From Methylophilaceae bacterium (GTDB lineage: Bacteria > Pseudomonadota > Gammaproteobacteria > Burkholderiales > Methylophilaceae): DNA of 8,322 nucleotides. The notes under the pieces are model-generated. The model ran no database searches and was not told where the DNA came from. It saw nothing but the letters and a program-made list of their open reading frames with translations. The stretch is from positions 1-8,322 of the forward strand of contig JANYIK010000100.1 of assembly GCA_025362115.1 (NCBI GenBank), written 5' to 3'. The position numbers were made by a program, and so were the translations under genes. Positions 1-5,253 of the stretch are shown piece after piece. The stretch's first letter is position 1. Each line of letters starts with the position of its first letter.

Positions 1-386
1 CGGGGTTTGGCCTGCCCGGCTTTGTCTTGTGCAATGGAACGGGCAAGGTGGGCGGCATTGGCGGGGTTGCTGACCAGATGCAGAGTTTCCACCACTGGCG
101 CACGCTGCACCTTGGGTTTGAACATTTGGCGGGTTTGCCACAGGTCGTAGCTGGTTTGTTCGGCCAGCCATACATCCGCCCGCCCACCGTTTTCTACCCC
201 CAGCCATTGCTCGATACGCAAGGCCATTTCTGGCGATATGGCGGCACGGCCATTGAGTACGCGGGATAAAGCTGCACGGGTTACACCAAGCTGGGCGGCG
301 GCTTCGGTCACGGTCAGCCCCAAGGCGGGCAATACATCCTCCCGCAAGGTTGCGCCGGGGTGGGGTGGGTTAAACATCCTGCTCAT
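1..386 (-). CDS. higA: HigA-family antitoxin with extended C-terminus, partial at left edge
   Basis: This is the antitoxin and probable autorepressor of the adjacent higB toxin. The frame opens at an ATG (386-384) behind a strong AAAGGA ribosome site (399-394, eight bases away) whose first A is part of the higB stop codon, so translation is probably coupled to higB. It stays open to base 1 (at least 128 residues). Residues 7-15 (PPHPGATLR) and the helix-turn-helix at about 25-50 (LTVTEAAAQLGVTRAALSRV) are typical of the HigA/VapI XRE family. Residues 51-62 (SPEMALRIEQWL) and the DLWQTRQ segment at 81-87 complete the usual domain, and most HigA proteins end near residue 95-105. Here the chain continues with ETLHLVSNPANAAHLARSIA (100-119) and KAGQ, which resembles the C-terminal toxin-binding segment of YefM/Phd antitoxins. 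The true 3' end is outside the window. Confidence 0.88.
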   Translation of the reverse strand, partial: MSRMFNPPHPGATLREDVLPALGLTVTEAAAQLGVTRAALSRVLNGRAAISPEMALRIEQWLGVENGGRADVWLAEQTSYDLWQTRQMFKPKVQRAPVVETLHLVSNPANAAHLARSIAQDKAGQAKP

Positions 387-399
387 GGTCAAAATCCTT

Positions 400-678
400 T
401 CAGTGATAATCCTGGTAATTCACCAGCACGGCATCGCCATTTTCAAAAGCAAAGGTCAAGCGCCAGTTGCCATTGACCCATACCGAGTAATGCCCGGCCA
501 GTTCGCCCGCCAAGGGGTGCAGCTTCCAGCCGGGGATATTCATGTCATTGGGGGCAGCAGCTTCGTCCAGCCGTCTTAACTGCCTTGCCAGCCGTGGCGC
601 GTGGCTGGGCTGTATGCCTGCCTTGCTGCCCGTCTCAAAAAAGCCTTGCAGCCCTTTGTGCCGGAATGTCTTAATCAT
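400..678 (-). CDS. higB: HigB toxin, RelE-superfamily ribosome-dependent mRNA endonuclease
   Basis: The 92-residue protein is full length for HigB, which enters the ribosomal A site and cleaves mRNA until bound by HigA. The whole chain follows the family pattern: start MIKTFRHKGLQGFFETG, central GWKLHPLAGELAGHYSVWV, WRLTF at 72-76, end VNYQDYH. His54, Asp90, Tyr91 and His92, the positions reported as essential in the Proteus vulgaris plasmid HigB, are all present, and Arg73 is also conserved, so the toxin looks active. Toxin precedes antitoxin, as is usual for higBA, with 13 bases between them. The integrase stop lies 41 bases upstream on the same strand, so read-through from the integrase is possible. 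The ATG at 678 has no recognisable Shine-Dalgarno sequence. Confidence 0.93.
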   Translation of the reverse strand: MIKTFRHKGLQGFFETGSKAGIQPSHAPRLARQLRRLDEAAAPNDMNIPGWKLHPLAGELAGHYSVWVNGNWRLTFAFENGDAVLVNYQDYH

Positions 679-686
679 TGGATGTG

Positions 687-715
687 ACTGTATAGCGTAG
701 AGTTACGAAAGTCAA
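687..715 (-). promoter_or_regulatory. Candidate higBA promoter with a short dyad in its spacer
   Basis: On the minus strand TTGACT (715-710) is followed 17 bases later by TACAGT (692-687); TATACA (694-689) is an alternative -10 with a 15-base spacer. The spacer contains CGTA-N4-TACG (696-707), a possible HigA operator. Either -10 puts transcription start only a few bases from the higB ATG at 678, suggesting a leaderless or near-leaderless toxin mRNA. This is inferred from consensus similarity only. Confidence 0.4.
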
Positions 716-719
716 TCTG

Positions 720-1952
720 TCACGCTTGCTTAAATGGCAATACTTTGCCACCGTCGCGCATAGCTTCCAGTTCATCCGCCCACCACTGCGCTAACTCTCG
801 GCGCTCTTTGATGTAGGTGGCCTTGTTGTAAACCGCCCGTATTGCATTGCCGTCTTTATGTGCCAATGAGGCCTCTATTACGTCAGGGCGAAAGTGTCCG
901 TGTTCGTTGGCCTCGGTAGAAAAGAAGTGACGAAAGCCATGCGGCACAATGCGGTAGTCAGCCCATATTGTGCGTAACGCCTTGGCTAACGTCATATCGC
1001 TAATGGGCTTATTTGCATCGGTCAGGTTAGGGAAAAGCAGTTTGCTGTGGCCTGTAATCTCTCGTAATTGTTTGAGGGCTTGTATCGCTTGGCTGGATAA
1101 GGTGACAACGTAAGGCGCTGTCATGTGCTTGCGAGTTTTCATGCGCCCTAGCGGGATTGTCCATAGCGCCTTGTCAAAATCAAACTCCACCCATTCTGCT
1201 AGGCGTAACTCACTAGGGCGCGTGGCAATCAGCACTTGCAGCCAGAGCGCCAGACGGGTTTCTATACGTCCGCCATACTCTTGTAGGTTGCGTAAAAACT
1301 TGCCTGCATCTTGTCTGTTTTTCAGGGTGGGGTGACTTGCACCAACATGCTTTTTTAGCACCACGTCTTTAGCGGGTATGGGGTTATGCAAAATCATGCC
1401 TTCACCCAAGGCAAAATCAAAAATCTCTCTAATCCATGCGCGGCATTTTTCCATCAGTTCTAGCGCACCGCGTTTTTCCATAACCTGCATCGTTTCGCGC
1501 ACCAGCAACGCATCAATTTCTTTTACGGGGATTTTGCCAAGGCGCGGGTAAACATTCGCGCGGAAAGTCTGCGTGATTTTGCGATAACTGGAAGGGGCAA
1601 GGGTGCGCTGTTTAATCGCTAACCAAGTCGCTGTCACTGATTCAAACGTAGCGGCTGCATCAGTGGCTTTTGCAGCGTTCTGTTTGCGCTTATCTTGAAC
1701 GGGGTCTATGCCATCGGCTATGAGTTTACGGGCTGCCAATGAAGCAGCTCTGGCATCTGCCAGCCCCATTGCGGGGTAAACCCCTAGCTGCAAGGTCTTT
1801 TCCTTACCGTAGAGCGTGTAGCGTTGCTGCCAGTATTTTGAACCGTTAGGGTGTACTAAAAGATTTAGCCCGTTGCCATCGCTTAATTTACGGGGCTTTT
1901 CGGCAGACTTAGCTTGGCGTACTTCTGTATTAGATAAGGGTTTGACGGCCAT
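720..1952 (-). CDS. P4-type tyrosine integrase (site-specific recombinase)
   Basis: This 410-residue enzyme would integrate and excise the island at the neighbouring tRNA-Leu. Residues 1-90 are the DUF4102 arm-site-binding domain (LSDGNGLNLLVHPNGSKYW, then LGVYP..LADAR). Residues 100-185 are the SAM-like core-binding domain, and 205-395 the catalytic domain. The active site looks complete: Arg245 (ATRPSEL), Lys272 (RMKTRKHM), His338 and Arg341 (PHGFRH), His365 (LAHKD) and the nucleophile Tyr375 (AVYNKATY), followed by the family-typical ERRELAQWWAD. Length is normal for the family and there is no frameshift. The ATG at 1952 is preceded by an inverted TTTACCCG repeat rather than a good ribosome site, so translation may be weak or controlled. 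higB-higA follow 41 bases downstream on the same strand. Confidence 0.95.
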   Translation of the reverse strand: MAVKPLSNTEVRQAKSAEKPRKLSDGNGLNLLVHPNGSKYWQQRYTLYGKEKTLQLGVYPAMGLADARAASLAARKLIADGIDPVQDKRKQNAAKATDAAATFESVTATWLAIKQRTLAPSSYRKITQTFRANVYPRLGKIPVKEIDALLVRETMQVMEKRGALELMEKCRAWIREIFDFALGEGMILHNPIPAKDVVLKKHVGASHPTLKNRQDAGKFLRNLQEYGGRIETRLALWLQVLIATRPSELRLAEWVEFDFDKALWTIPLGRMKTRKHMTAPYVVTLSSQAIQALKQLREITGHSKLLFPNLTDANKPISDMTLAKALRTIWADYRIVPHGFRHFFSTEANEHGHFRPDVIEASLAHKDGNAIRAVYNKATYIKERRELAQWWADELEAMRDGGKVLPFKQA

Positions 1953-1955
1953 AAA

Positions 1956-2030
1956 CGGGTAAAAAATCTCACGAAAATGAATTTACCCGTATTTTTACCC
2001 GCCTTTTACCCGTATGTCAATGAACGGGAA
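1956..2030 (-). promoter_or_regulatory. Integrase promoter embedded in CGGGTAAA repeats
   Basis: On the minus strand a perfect TTGACA (2020-2015) is followed, 17 bases later, by TAAAAA (1997-1992), placing transcription start near 1985, about 33 bases before the integrase ATG. CGGGTAAA occurs three times in direct orientation (2012-2005, 2001-1994, 1989-1982) at 11- and 12-base steps, covering the spacer, the -10 and the start region. An inverted copy (1956-1963) sits just before the ATG, and a partial inverted ACGGGAA (2024-2030) flanks the -35. Such near-helical phasing suggests cooperative binding by Int itself (arm-type sites or autorepression) or by an excisionase. P4 Int and Vis are known to repress int. 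The binding protein here is inferred. Confidence 0.65.
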
Positions 2031-2115
2031 TGGATTGCAAAAAACAATAAAACCATGTTAACTGTTGTATTTATTACATTTTTTATACATTATTGGACTG
2101 CATTGTACTGCTTGT
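2031..2115. other. AT-rich spacer between tRNA-Leu and the integrase promoter
   Basis: No gene is visible. The stretch is markedly AT-rich, unlike the flanking genes. A tandem ten-base near-repeat (ACTGCATTGT at 2097-2106, ACTGCTTGTT at 2107-2116) abuts the tRNA 3' end and could belong to the recombination site. No stem-loop followed by a T-run is evident on the minus strand, so the tRNA transcript has no obvious terminator here. Confidence 0.5.
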
Positions 2116-2143
2116 TGGTGCCGACGGAGAGACTCGAACTCTC
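2116..2143 (-). other. Predicted island attachment site in the tRNA 3' end
   Basis: Inferred from context: the T-arm, acceptor strand and CCA of tRNA-Leu form the side facing the integrase, and P4-type integrases commonly use this part of a tRNA as attB. After integration the island supplies an identical 3' end, so the tRNA stays intact, as seen here. Exact limits cannot be fixed because the second copy is outside the window. Confidence 0.5.
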
Positions 2144-2200
2144 ACGACTTTCGTCACTACCCCCTCAAGATAGCGTGTCTACCAATTCCACCACGACGGC
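2116..2200 (-). tRNA. leuU: tRNA-Leu, anticodon GAG
   Basis: The 85-base minus-strand gene folds as a class II tRNA. The acceptor is GCCGTCG/CGTCGGC and the D-arm contains the GG of AATTGGTAGAC. The anticodon stem CTATC/GGTAG encloses the loop TTGAGGG, giving anticodon GAG. There is a long variable arm (TGACGAAAGTCGT), a T-arm GAGAG-TTCGAGT-CTCTC, discriminator A and an encoded CCA (2118-2116). It decodes CUC/CUU leucine codons. It begins 18 bases after the secG stop on the same strand, the secG-leuU arrangement known from Escherichia coli, and is probably processed from the tpiA-secG transcript. Confidence 0.97.
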
Positions 2201-2218
2201 TTTTGCTGCAGAGTATTA

Positions 2219-2548
2219 TTACTGAGGAATTTCTTTTGTCGGTGCGGCTGGCTTGTCGGCCAGCTTGGGTAGCGGCATGGTTTTTTGTGGGATTTTAATC
2301 ACGCTAGACGACTTGGATTTATGCGCGGACAAATATGCCAAACTCAAGCTGGTGACGAAAAACAAGGCCACTAACACAGCCGTGCTACGACTCAAGAAAT
2401 TAGACGCGCCGGTAACACCAAACAGGCTGCCAGAGGCGCCGCTGCCAAAGGCAGCACCCATGTCGGCACCTTTGCCATGTTGTATTAGCACCAAACCAAT
2501 CACGCCTAGCGCTGCCAGTACGTGTATCACTAAAACGATAGCTTCCAT
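2219..2548 (-). CDS. secG: SecG, protein-export membrane subunit of the SecYEG translocon
   Basis: SecG is the small non-essential subunit of the inner-membrane SecYEG channel and assists SecA-driven export. From the ATG at 2548 the protein has 109 residues. Helix 1 spans about 3-22 (the IVLVIHVLAALGVIGLVL segment), the conserved loop is at 23-44 (QHGKGADMGAAFGSGASG), and helix 2 is at about 56-74 (TAVLVALFFVTSLSLAYL). A hydrophilic tail rich in Lys, Pro and Ala follows, as in other proteobacterial SecG. An in-frame GTG at 2557 would add three residues, but the AGAGAG ribosome site lies eight bases before the ATG and almost touches the GTG, so I prefer the ATG. tpiA ends 16 bases upstream and tRNA-Leu begins 18 bases downstream. 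Confidence 0.95.
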   Translation of the reverse strand: MEAIVLVIHVLAALGVIGLVLIQHGKGADMGAAFGSGASGSLFGVTGASNFLSRSTAVLVALFFVTSLSLAYLSAHKSKSSSVIKIPQKTMPLPKLADKPAAPTKEIPQ

Positions 2549-2564
2549 CAGACCCACTCTCTAC

Positions 2565-3323
2565 TTAAAATGAATGTGCGATACGACAAATGGGGACGAA
2601 GTCTGCGGCATCAAGAGACGCGCCGCCCACCAAGCCTCCATCAATATCAGGCATAACCAGCAATTTTGCCGCATTTGAGGGTTTTACGCTACCCCCATGT
2701 AGGATTCTTATCTCTTTGGCAACGTCTTTACTTTTTTTGGCAACCAGCTTGCGAAGGTAGGCATGTATGCTCTGTGCTTGTTCTGGCCTGGCTCCGCGGC
2801 CAACACCAATCGCCCACACTGGCTCGTAGGCCAGTATGCCTTTCCCCAGATTTTCCACGCCGACTTCATTCAGCACTGCGCTTAACTGGCGCTCTACTAC
2901 TTCATGCGCTTGGCCTGCGTCGTGTTCTTCGATCGTTTCACCTAAGCAAAGGATAGGCTTAATGCCCATGCGCACTGCCACCGCGAATTTGGCGGCGACC
3001 ATGGGATTGGTTTCGTGCAAGGCTCCGCGCCGCTCTGAATGACCGATGATCACGTACTGACAGCCAAAATCAGCCAGCATTTGCGGGGCGACCGAACCAG
3101 TAAAAGCACCGCCGGTGAATTGGCTCATATTCTGTCCGCCCCAGCCGATGTTGCTGCCTTTGAGTGCGGCTTGCGCCTGGAACAAATAAGGATGCGGTAC
3201 GCATACCGCGTAATCGGCGTTGCGAAGGTCACGCAATCCAGACAACAGGGCATCCAGCAATACCTCATTAGAGGCGTAGTCGCCGTACATCTTCCAATTA
3301 CCGACTATGAGTTTGCGTCGCAT
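2565..3323 (-). CDS. tpiA: Triose-phosphate isomerase
   Basis: This cytoplasmic TIM-barrel enzyme interconverts dihydroxyacetone phosphate and glyceraldehyde 3-phosphate in glycolysis and gluconeogenesis. Its 252 residues are the usual length. The catalytic residues are present: Asn9 and Lys11 in GNWKM, His95 in VIIGHSERR and Glu167 in AYEPVWAIG. Phosphate-binding segments GGSVKPSN (210-217) and GGLVGGASL (229-237) are also present. The flexible loop 6 is unusual: after AIG (171-173) it reads VGRGARPEQAQ, where most bacterial enzymes have TGKTATPEQAQ or close variants. The gene starts six bases after the gloA stop and is followed at 16 bases by secG. Its own ribosome site is poor, so translation may be coupled to gloA. 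Confidence 0.97.
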   Translation of the reverse strand: MRRKLIVGNWKMYGDYASNEVLLDALLSGLRDLRNADYAVCVPHPYLFQAQAALKGSNIGWGGQNMSQFTGGAFTGSVAPQMLADFGCQYVIIGHSERRGALHETNPMVAAKFAVAVRMGIKPILCLGETIEEHDAGQAHEVVERQLSAVLNEVGVENLGKGILAYEPVWAIGVGRGARPEQAQSIHAYLRKLVAKKSKDVAKEIRILHGGSVKPSNAAKLLVMPDIDGGLVGGASLDAADFVPICRIAHSF

Positions 3324-3329
3324 GGCGGC

Positions 3330-3728
3330 TTAATGCTTACCCCAAGTGCCTTTTTGGATAAACTCGATTTTGTATCCATCGGGGTCTTCGATAAAGGCAA
3401 TCACGATGGTGCCGTGCATCATCGGTCCGGCCTCGCGTACCACTTTACCACCGGCTTTTTTGACCTCTTCACAAGCTTTATAAGCATCGTCCACTTCGAT
3501 GGCGATATGGCCGAAGCCTTTGCCTAAATCGTAGCTGGGCGTATCCCAGTTGTGGGTGAGTTCCAGCACTGCACTGTCTTGTTCTGTGCCATAGCCGACA
3601 AAAGCCAAAGTGAATTTGCCGTCGGGATAATCTTCGTGGCGCAGAACTTTCATGCCCAAGACTTGGGTGTAAAACTGGGTGGAACGCTTAAGGTCGCCGA
3701 CTCTTAACATGGTGTGCAAAATACGCAT
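3330..3728 (-). CDS. gloA: Lactoylglutathione lyase (glyoxalase I)
   Basis: Glyoxalase I converts the hemithioacetal of methylglyoxal and glutathione into S-lactoylglutathione, the first step of methylglyoxal detoxification in the cytoplasm. The 132-residue protein matches the short bacterial form. The metal ligands His5, Glu56, His74 and Glu122 are at the same positions as in the Ni-dependent Escherichia coli enzyme. Family segments MLRVGDLKRSTQFYTQVLGM (7-26), GFGHIAIEVDD (71-81) and IEDPDGYKIEFI (113-124) are present. A good ribosome site (AAGAGGA) precedes the ATG at 3728. The gene lies 19 bases after the ferredoxin gene and six bases before tpiA. Methylglyoxal arises mainly from dihydroxyacetone phosphate, the TpiA substrate, so the pairing makes metabolic sense. 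Confidence 0.96.
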   Translation of the reverse strand: MRILHTMLRVGDLKRSTQFYTQVLGMKVLRHEDYPDGKFTLAFVGYGTEQDSAVLELTHNWDTPSYDLGKGFGHIAIEVDDAYKACEEVKKAGGKVVREAGPMMHGTIVIAFIEDPDGYKIEFIQKGTWGKH

Positions 3729-3747
3729 AGTTGATTCCTCTTAAAAT

Positions 3748-4005
3748 TCAGGTGGCATTAGCCGTAGTTAATCGGTGGTACTTCTGCATCAATTCATCCT
3801 GAGTTTCCCGAACGTCAGGATGCAGGATGATGCAATCTATCGGGCACACTTCCACGCATTGCGGGGCGTCGTAATGACCCACGCATTCCGTGCACTTGTG
3901 CGACGCTATTTCGTAGATTTCCTGGCCTTGGTATATCGCGTCATTCGGGCATTCCGGCTCGCATACGTCGCAGTTGATACATTCGTCGGTAATGAGTAAT
4001 GACAT
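3748..4005 (-). CDS. YfhL/Allochromatium-type 2[4Fe-4S] ferredoxin
   Basis: This 85-residue protein is a small soluble electron carrier. The first cluster motif is C9-x2-C12-x2-C15-x3-C19-P. The second is C38-x2-C41-x8-C50-x3-C54-P, with an additional Cys58. The eight-residue insertion between the second and third cysteines of the second motif, together with a hydrophilic C-terminal helix (about 65-80), is the signature of the Allochromatium vinosum/YfhL ferredoxins, which carry one very low-potential cluster. The start ATG at 4005 is three bases after the coaD stop, with little ribosome site of its own. The coaD-ferredoxin order is common in beta- and gammaproteobacteria. The redox partner cannot be deduced from this window. 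Confidence 0.93.
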   Translation of the reverse strand: MSLLITDECINCDVCEPECPNDAIYQGQEIYEIASHKCTECVGHYDAPQCVEVCPIDCIILHPDVRETQDELMQKYHRLTTANAT

Positions 4006-4008
4006 GGC

Positions 4009-4494
4009 TTAGGTTTTAATTCTTTGTAGCAGTTGTTCTGCGACTAAAGGGGAAACAAACTTGCTGACATCGCCGCCTAAGGTGGCAACCTCGCGTACCA
4101 GACTGGCGGAGATGAACATATATTTGTCTGCTGGAGTTAAAAACAAGGTTTCCATTTCCGGGAACATGCTGCGGTTCATGCCCGCCAGTTGAAACTCGTA
4201 TTCAAAGTCGGAGGCGGCACGTAATCCACGGATGACGACACGGGTATTTTGTTCCCGTACAAATTGCATCAGTAGACCAGTAAAGGACATGACCGTGATA
4301 TTGGTGCAGTCTGCCAGCACAGATTTGGCCATTGCCACGCGTTCTGCGGTGTTGAAGGATAATTGTTTCTTGCCGGGGTAATCTGCCACCGCCACTATGA
4401 CTTGGGAGAAAAGCTTGGCAGCGCGCCTAGCCACATCTTCATGACCGTGGGTGATGGGGTCGAAAGTCCCCGCATAGATGGCTTTATGTTCCAT
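4009..4494 (-). CDS. coaD: Phosphopantetheine adenylyltransferase
   Basis: CoaD transfers AMP from ATP to 4'-phosphopantetheine to give dephospho-CoA, the penultimate step of coenzyme A synthesis. Its 161 residues are normal. Visible signatures are AIYAGTFDPITHGH (5-18) with Thr10 and the nucleotide-binding THGH (15-18), the Lys42-Lys43 pair, VIRGLRAASDFEYEFQLAGM (87-106) with Arg89 and Arg92, and ISASLVRE (128-135), equivalent to the usual ISSSLVRE. The ATG at 4494 lies inside the last codons of rsmD, overlapping by 11 bases, so the two are probably translationally coupled. The rsmD-coaD pairing is widespread in bacteria. Confidence 0.97.
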   Translation of the reverse strand: MEHKAIYAGTFDPITHGHEDVARRAAKLFSQVIVAVADYPGKKQLSFNTAERVAMAKSVLADCTNITVMSFTGLLMQFVREQNTRVVIRGLRAASDFEYEFQLAGMNRSMFPEMETLFLTPADKYMFISASLVREVATLGGDVSKFVSPLVAEQLLQRIKT

Positions 4495-5074
4495 CCCCGC
4501 ATTTTAACAGGTGATAATGCACCGCGCCTGCTTTGTCTTGTTTGTGAATTTTCCAGGGGCCACTTGCGATGAGCGCTGTTTCGGTTTCCACATACACCAA
4601 GCCGTTGCTAGCCAGATTCTTGGCGAGTTGTGGCAACAGTTTTTCTATCCAGTGTTGATGAAACGGCGGGTCTAGGAATATCACGTCAAATTGTTGCTGA
4701 TGGGTGCTTAAAAAACTCAAAGCATCGCCGAGTTTAATTTGAATCTGCGTTGCGTTCAGTAAATTGGCGTTTTCCAGTAAAGTTCGATGCGCTTGCGCGT
4801 TGTTTTCCACCATGATCACGTTTGCCGCACCGCGCGATGCGGCTTCAAACCCCAACGCGCCGCTCCCGGCAAATAAATCAAGACACTTGAGACCGTGCAA
4901 CTCTTGCCCTAGCCAGTTGAACAGTGTTTCACGCACACGGTCAGGCGTGGGTCGCAAGCCTTCGGCCTCAGAAAAGCACAACATACGGCTGCGCCACATG
5001 CCGCCGCCAATGCGGAGTTTGCCAGCTGGTCTGGCAATGGGTTTGCTAGTTGATTTATTGTGGGAGTTTCGCAC
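4484..5074 (-). CDS. rsmD: 16S rRNA (guanine(966)-N2)-methyltransferase RsmD
   Basis: RsmD methylates G966 of 16S rRNA in the assembling 30S subunit using S-adenosylmethionine. The 196 residues include the N-terminal RNA-binding segment (RIGGGMWRSR at 21-30, then GLRPTPDRVRETLFNWL at 39-55), the SAM-binding motif LDLFAGSGALGFEA (65-78), an acidic VEN (89-91) and the catalytic DPPF motif (135-138). The start is a GTG at 5074. An in-frame TAA lies a few codons upstream (5086-5084), and an AAGGA ribosome site about fourteen bases before the GTG is rather distant, so a start at the preceding ATT cannot be excluded. The gene leads the minus-strand cluster and overlaps coaD by 11 bases. The inverted-repeat element upstream separates it from the peptidase genes. 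Confidence 0.94.
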   Translation of the reverse strand: MRNSHNKSTSKPIARPAGKLRIGGGMWRSRMLCFSEAEGLRPTPDRVRETLFNWLGQELHGLKCLDLFAGSGALGFEAASRGAANVIMVENNAQAHRTLLENANLLNATQIQIKLGDALSFLSTHQQQFDVIFLDPPFHQHWIEKLLPQLAKNLASNGLVYVETETALIASGPWKIHKQDKAGAVHYHLLKCGDGT

Positions 5075-5106
5075 AATGCTAGTTTAATCCTTAACACTTA
5101 CTACTT

Positions 5107-5211
5107 CGTCATTCCCGCGGAGGCGGGAATCCCGTCAAATATCTATAGAGTGATACGGTACTCTCTTGCGCCAGTTGGCTGATCTGGATTCCCGCCTCCG
5201 CGGGAATGACG
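5107..5211. repeat. 105-base element with perfect 26-base inverted termini (dRS3-like)
   Basis: Bases 5107-5132 and 5186-5211 are exact reverse complements of each other, separated by 53 bases. Each arm itself contains a hairpin, ATTCCCGC-GGAG-GCGGGAAT, fitting the ATTCCC-N8-GGGAAT form of neisserial dRS3 repeats. The interior (5133-5185) holds a smaller dyad, AGAGT-N8-ACTCT, and no gene. The element fills most of the gap between the end of the second peptidase gene and the rsmD start. It could act as a transcription barrier or mRNA stabiliser, or be a non-autonomous mobile repeat. Which of these applies is inference. Confidence 0.9.
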
Positions 5212-5253
5212 GTGTTTGCGTCAAGCTTTGTATCGATAACCTTTGAGGAAACC

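Larger units (their letters stand above)
1..2118. mobile_element. Integrase-proximal end of a genomic island in tRNA-Leu(GAG)
   Basis: Seen: a tRNA-Leu 3' end at 2116, an AT-rich repeat-bearing spacer, a P4-type tyrosine integrase starting 163 bases beyond the tRNA and pointing away from it, then a toxin-antitoxin pair. Known: integrases of this family recombine at tRNA 3' ends and usually sit next to the occupied tRNA, and toxin-antitoxin pairs often stabilise such islands. Inferred: 1 to about 2116 is island DNA, and everything right of the tRNA is core chromosome. The far junction, expected to carry a duplicate of the tRNA 3' end, is not in the window, so island size and cargo are unknown. 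Confidence 0.8.

Noticed and set aside
238..579. Plus-strand 113-codon frame over higBA
   Set aside because: It is antisense to higA and higB, whose motifs and ribosome site are clear.
1956..2030. CGGGTAAA repeats as a CRISPR array or plasmid-type origin iterons
   Set aside because: Units are only eight bases with 3-4 base gaps, too short for CRISPR. There is no replication gene nearby, and the copies fit a promoter/integrase context better.
1977..2298. Two plus-strand open frames ending in PTERLELSRLSSLPPQDS- and RRRDSNSHDFRHYPL-like sequences
   Set aside because: They are antisense translations of the tRNA-Leu gene, a well-known source of false proteins.
2549..2557. GTG at 2557 as the secG start
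   Set aside because: It lies almost on top of the AGAGAG ribosome site. The ATG at 2548 has correct spacing and gives the family-typical start.
4909..5097. Minus-strand 62-codon frame overlapping the start of rsmD
   Set aside because: It is an out-of-frame reading of the rsmD 5' region. It has no recognisable domain and the GTG-started rsmD explains the region.
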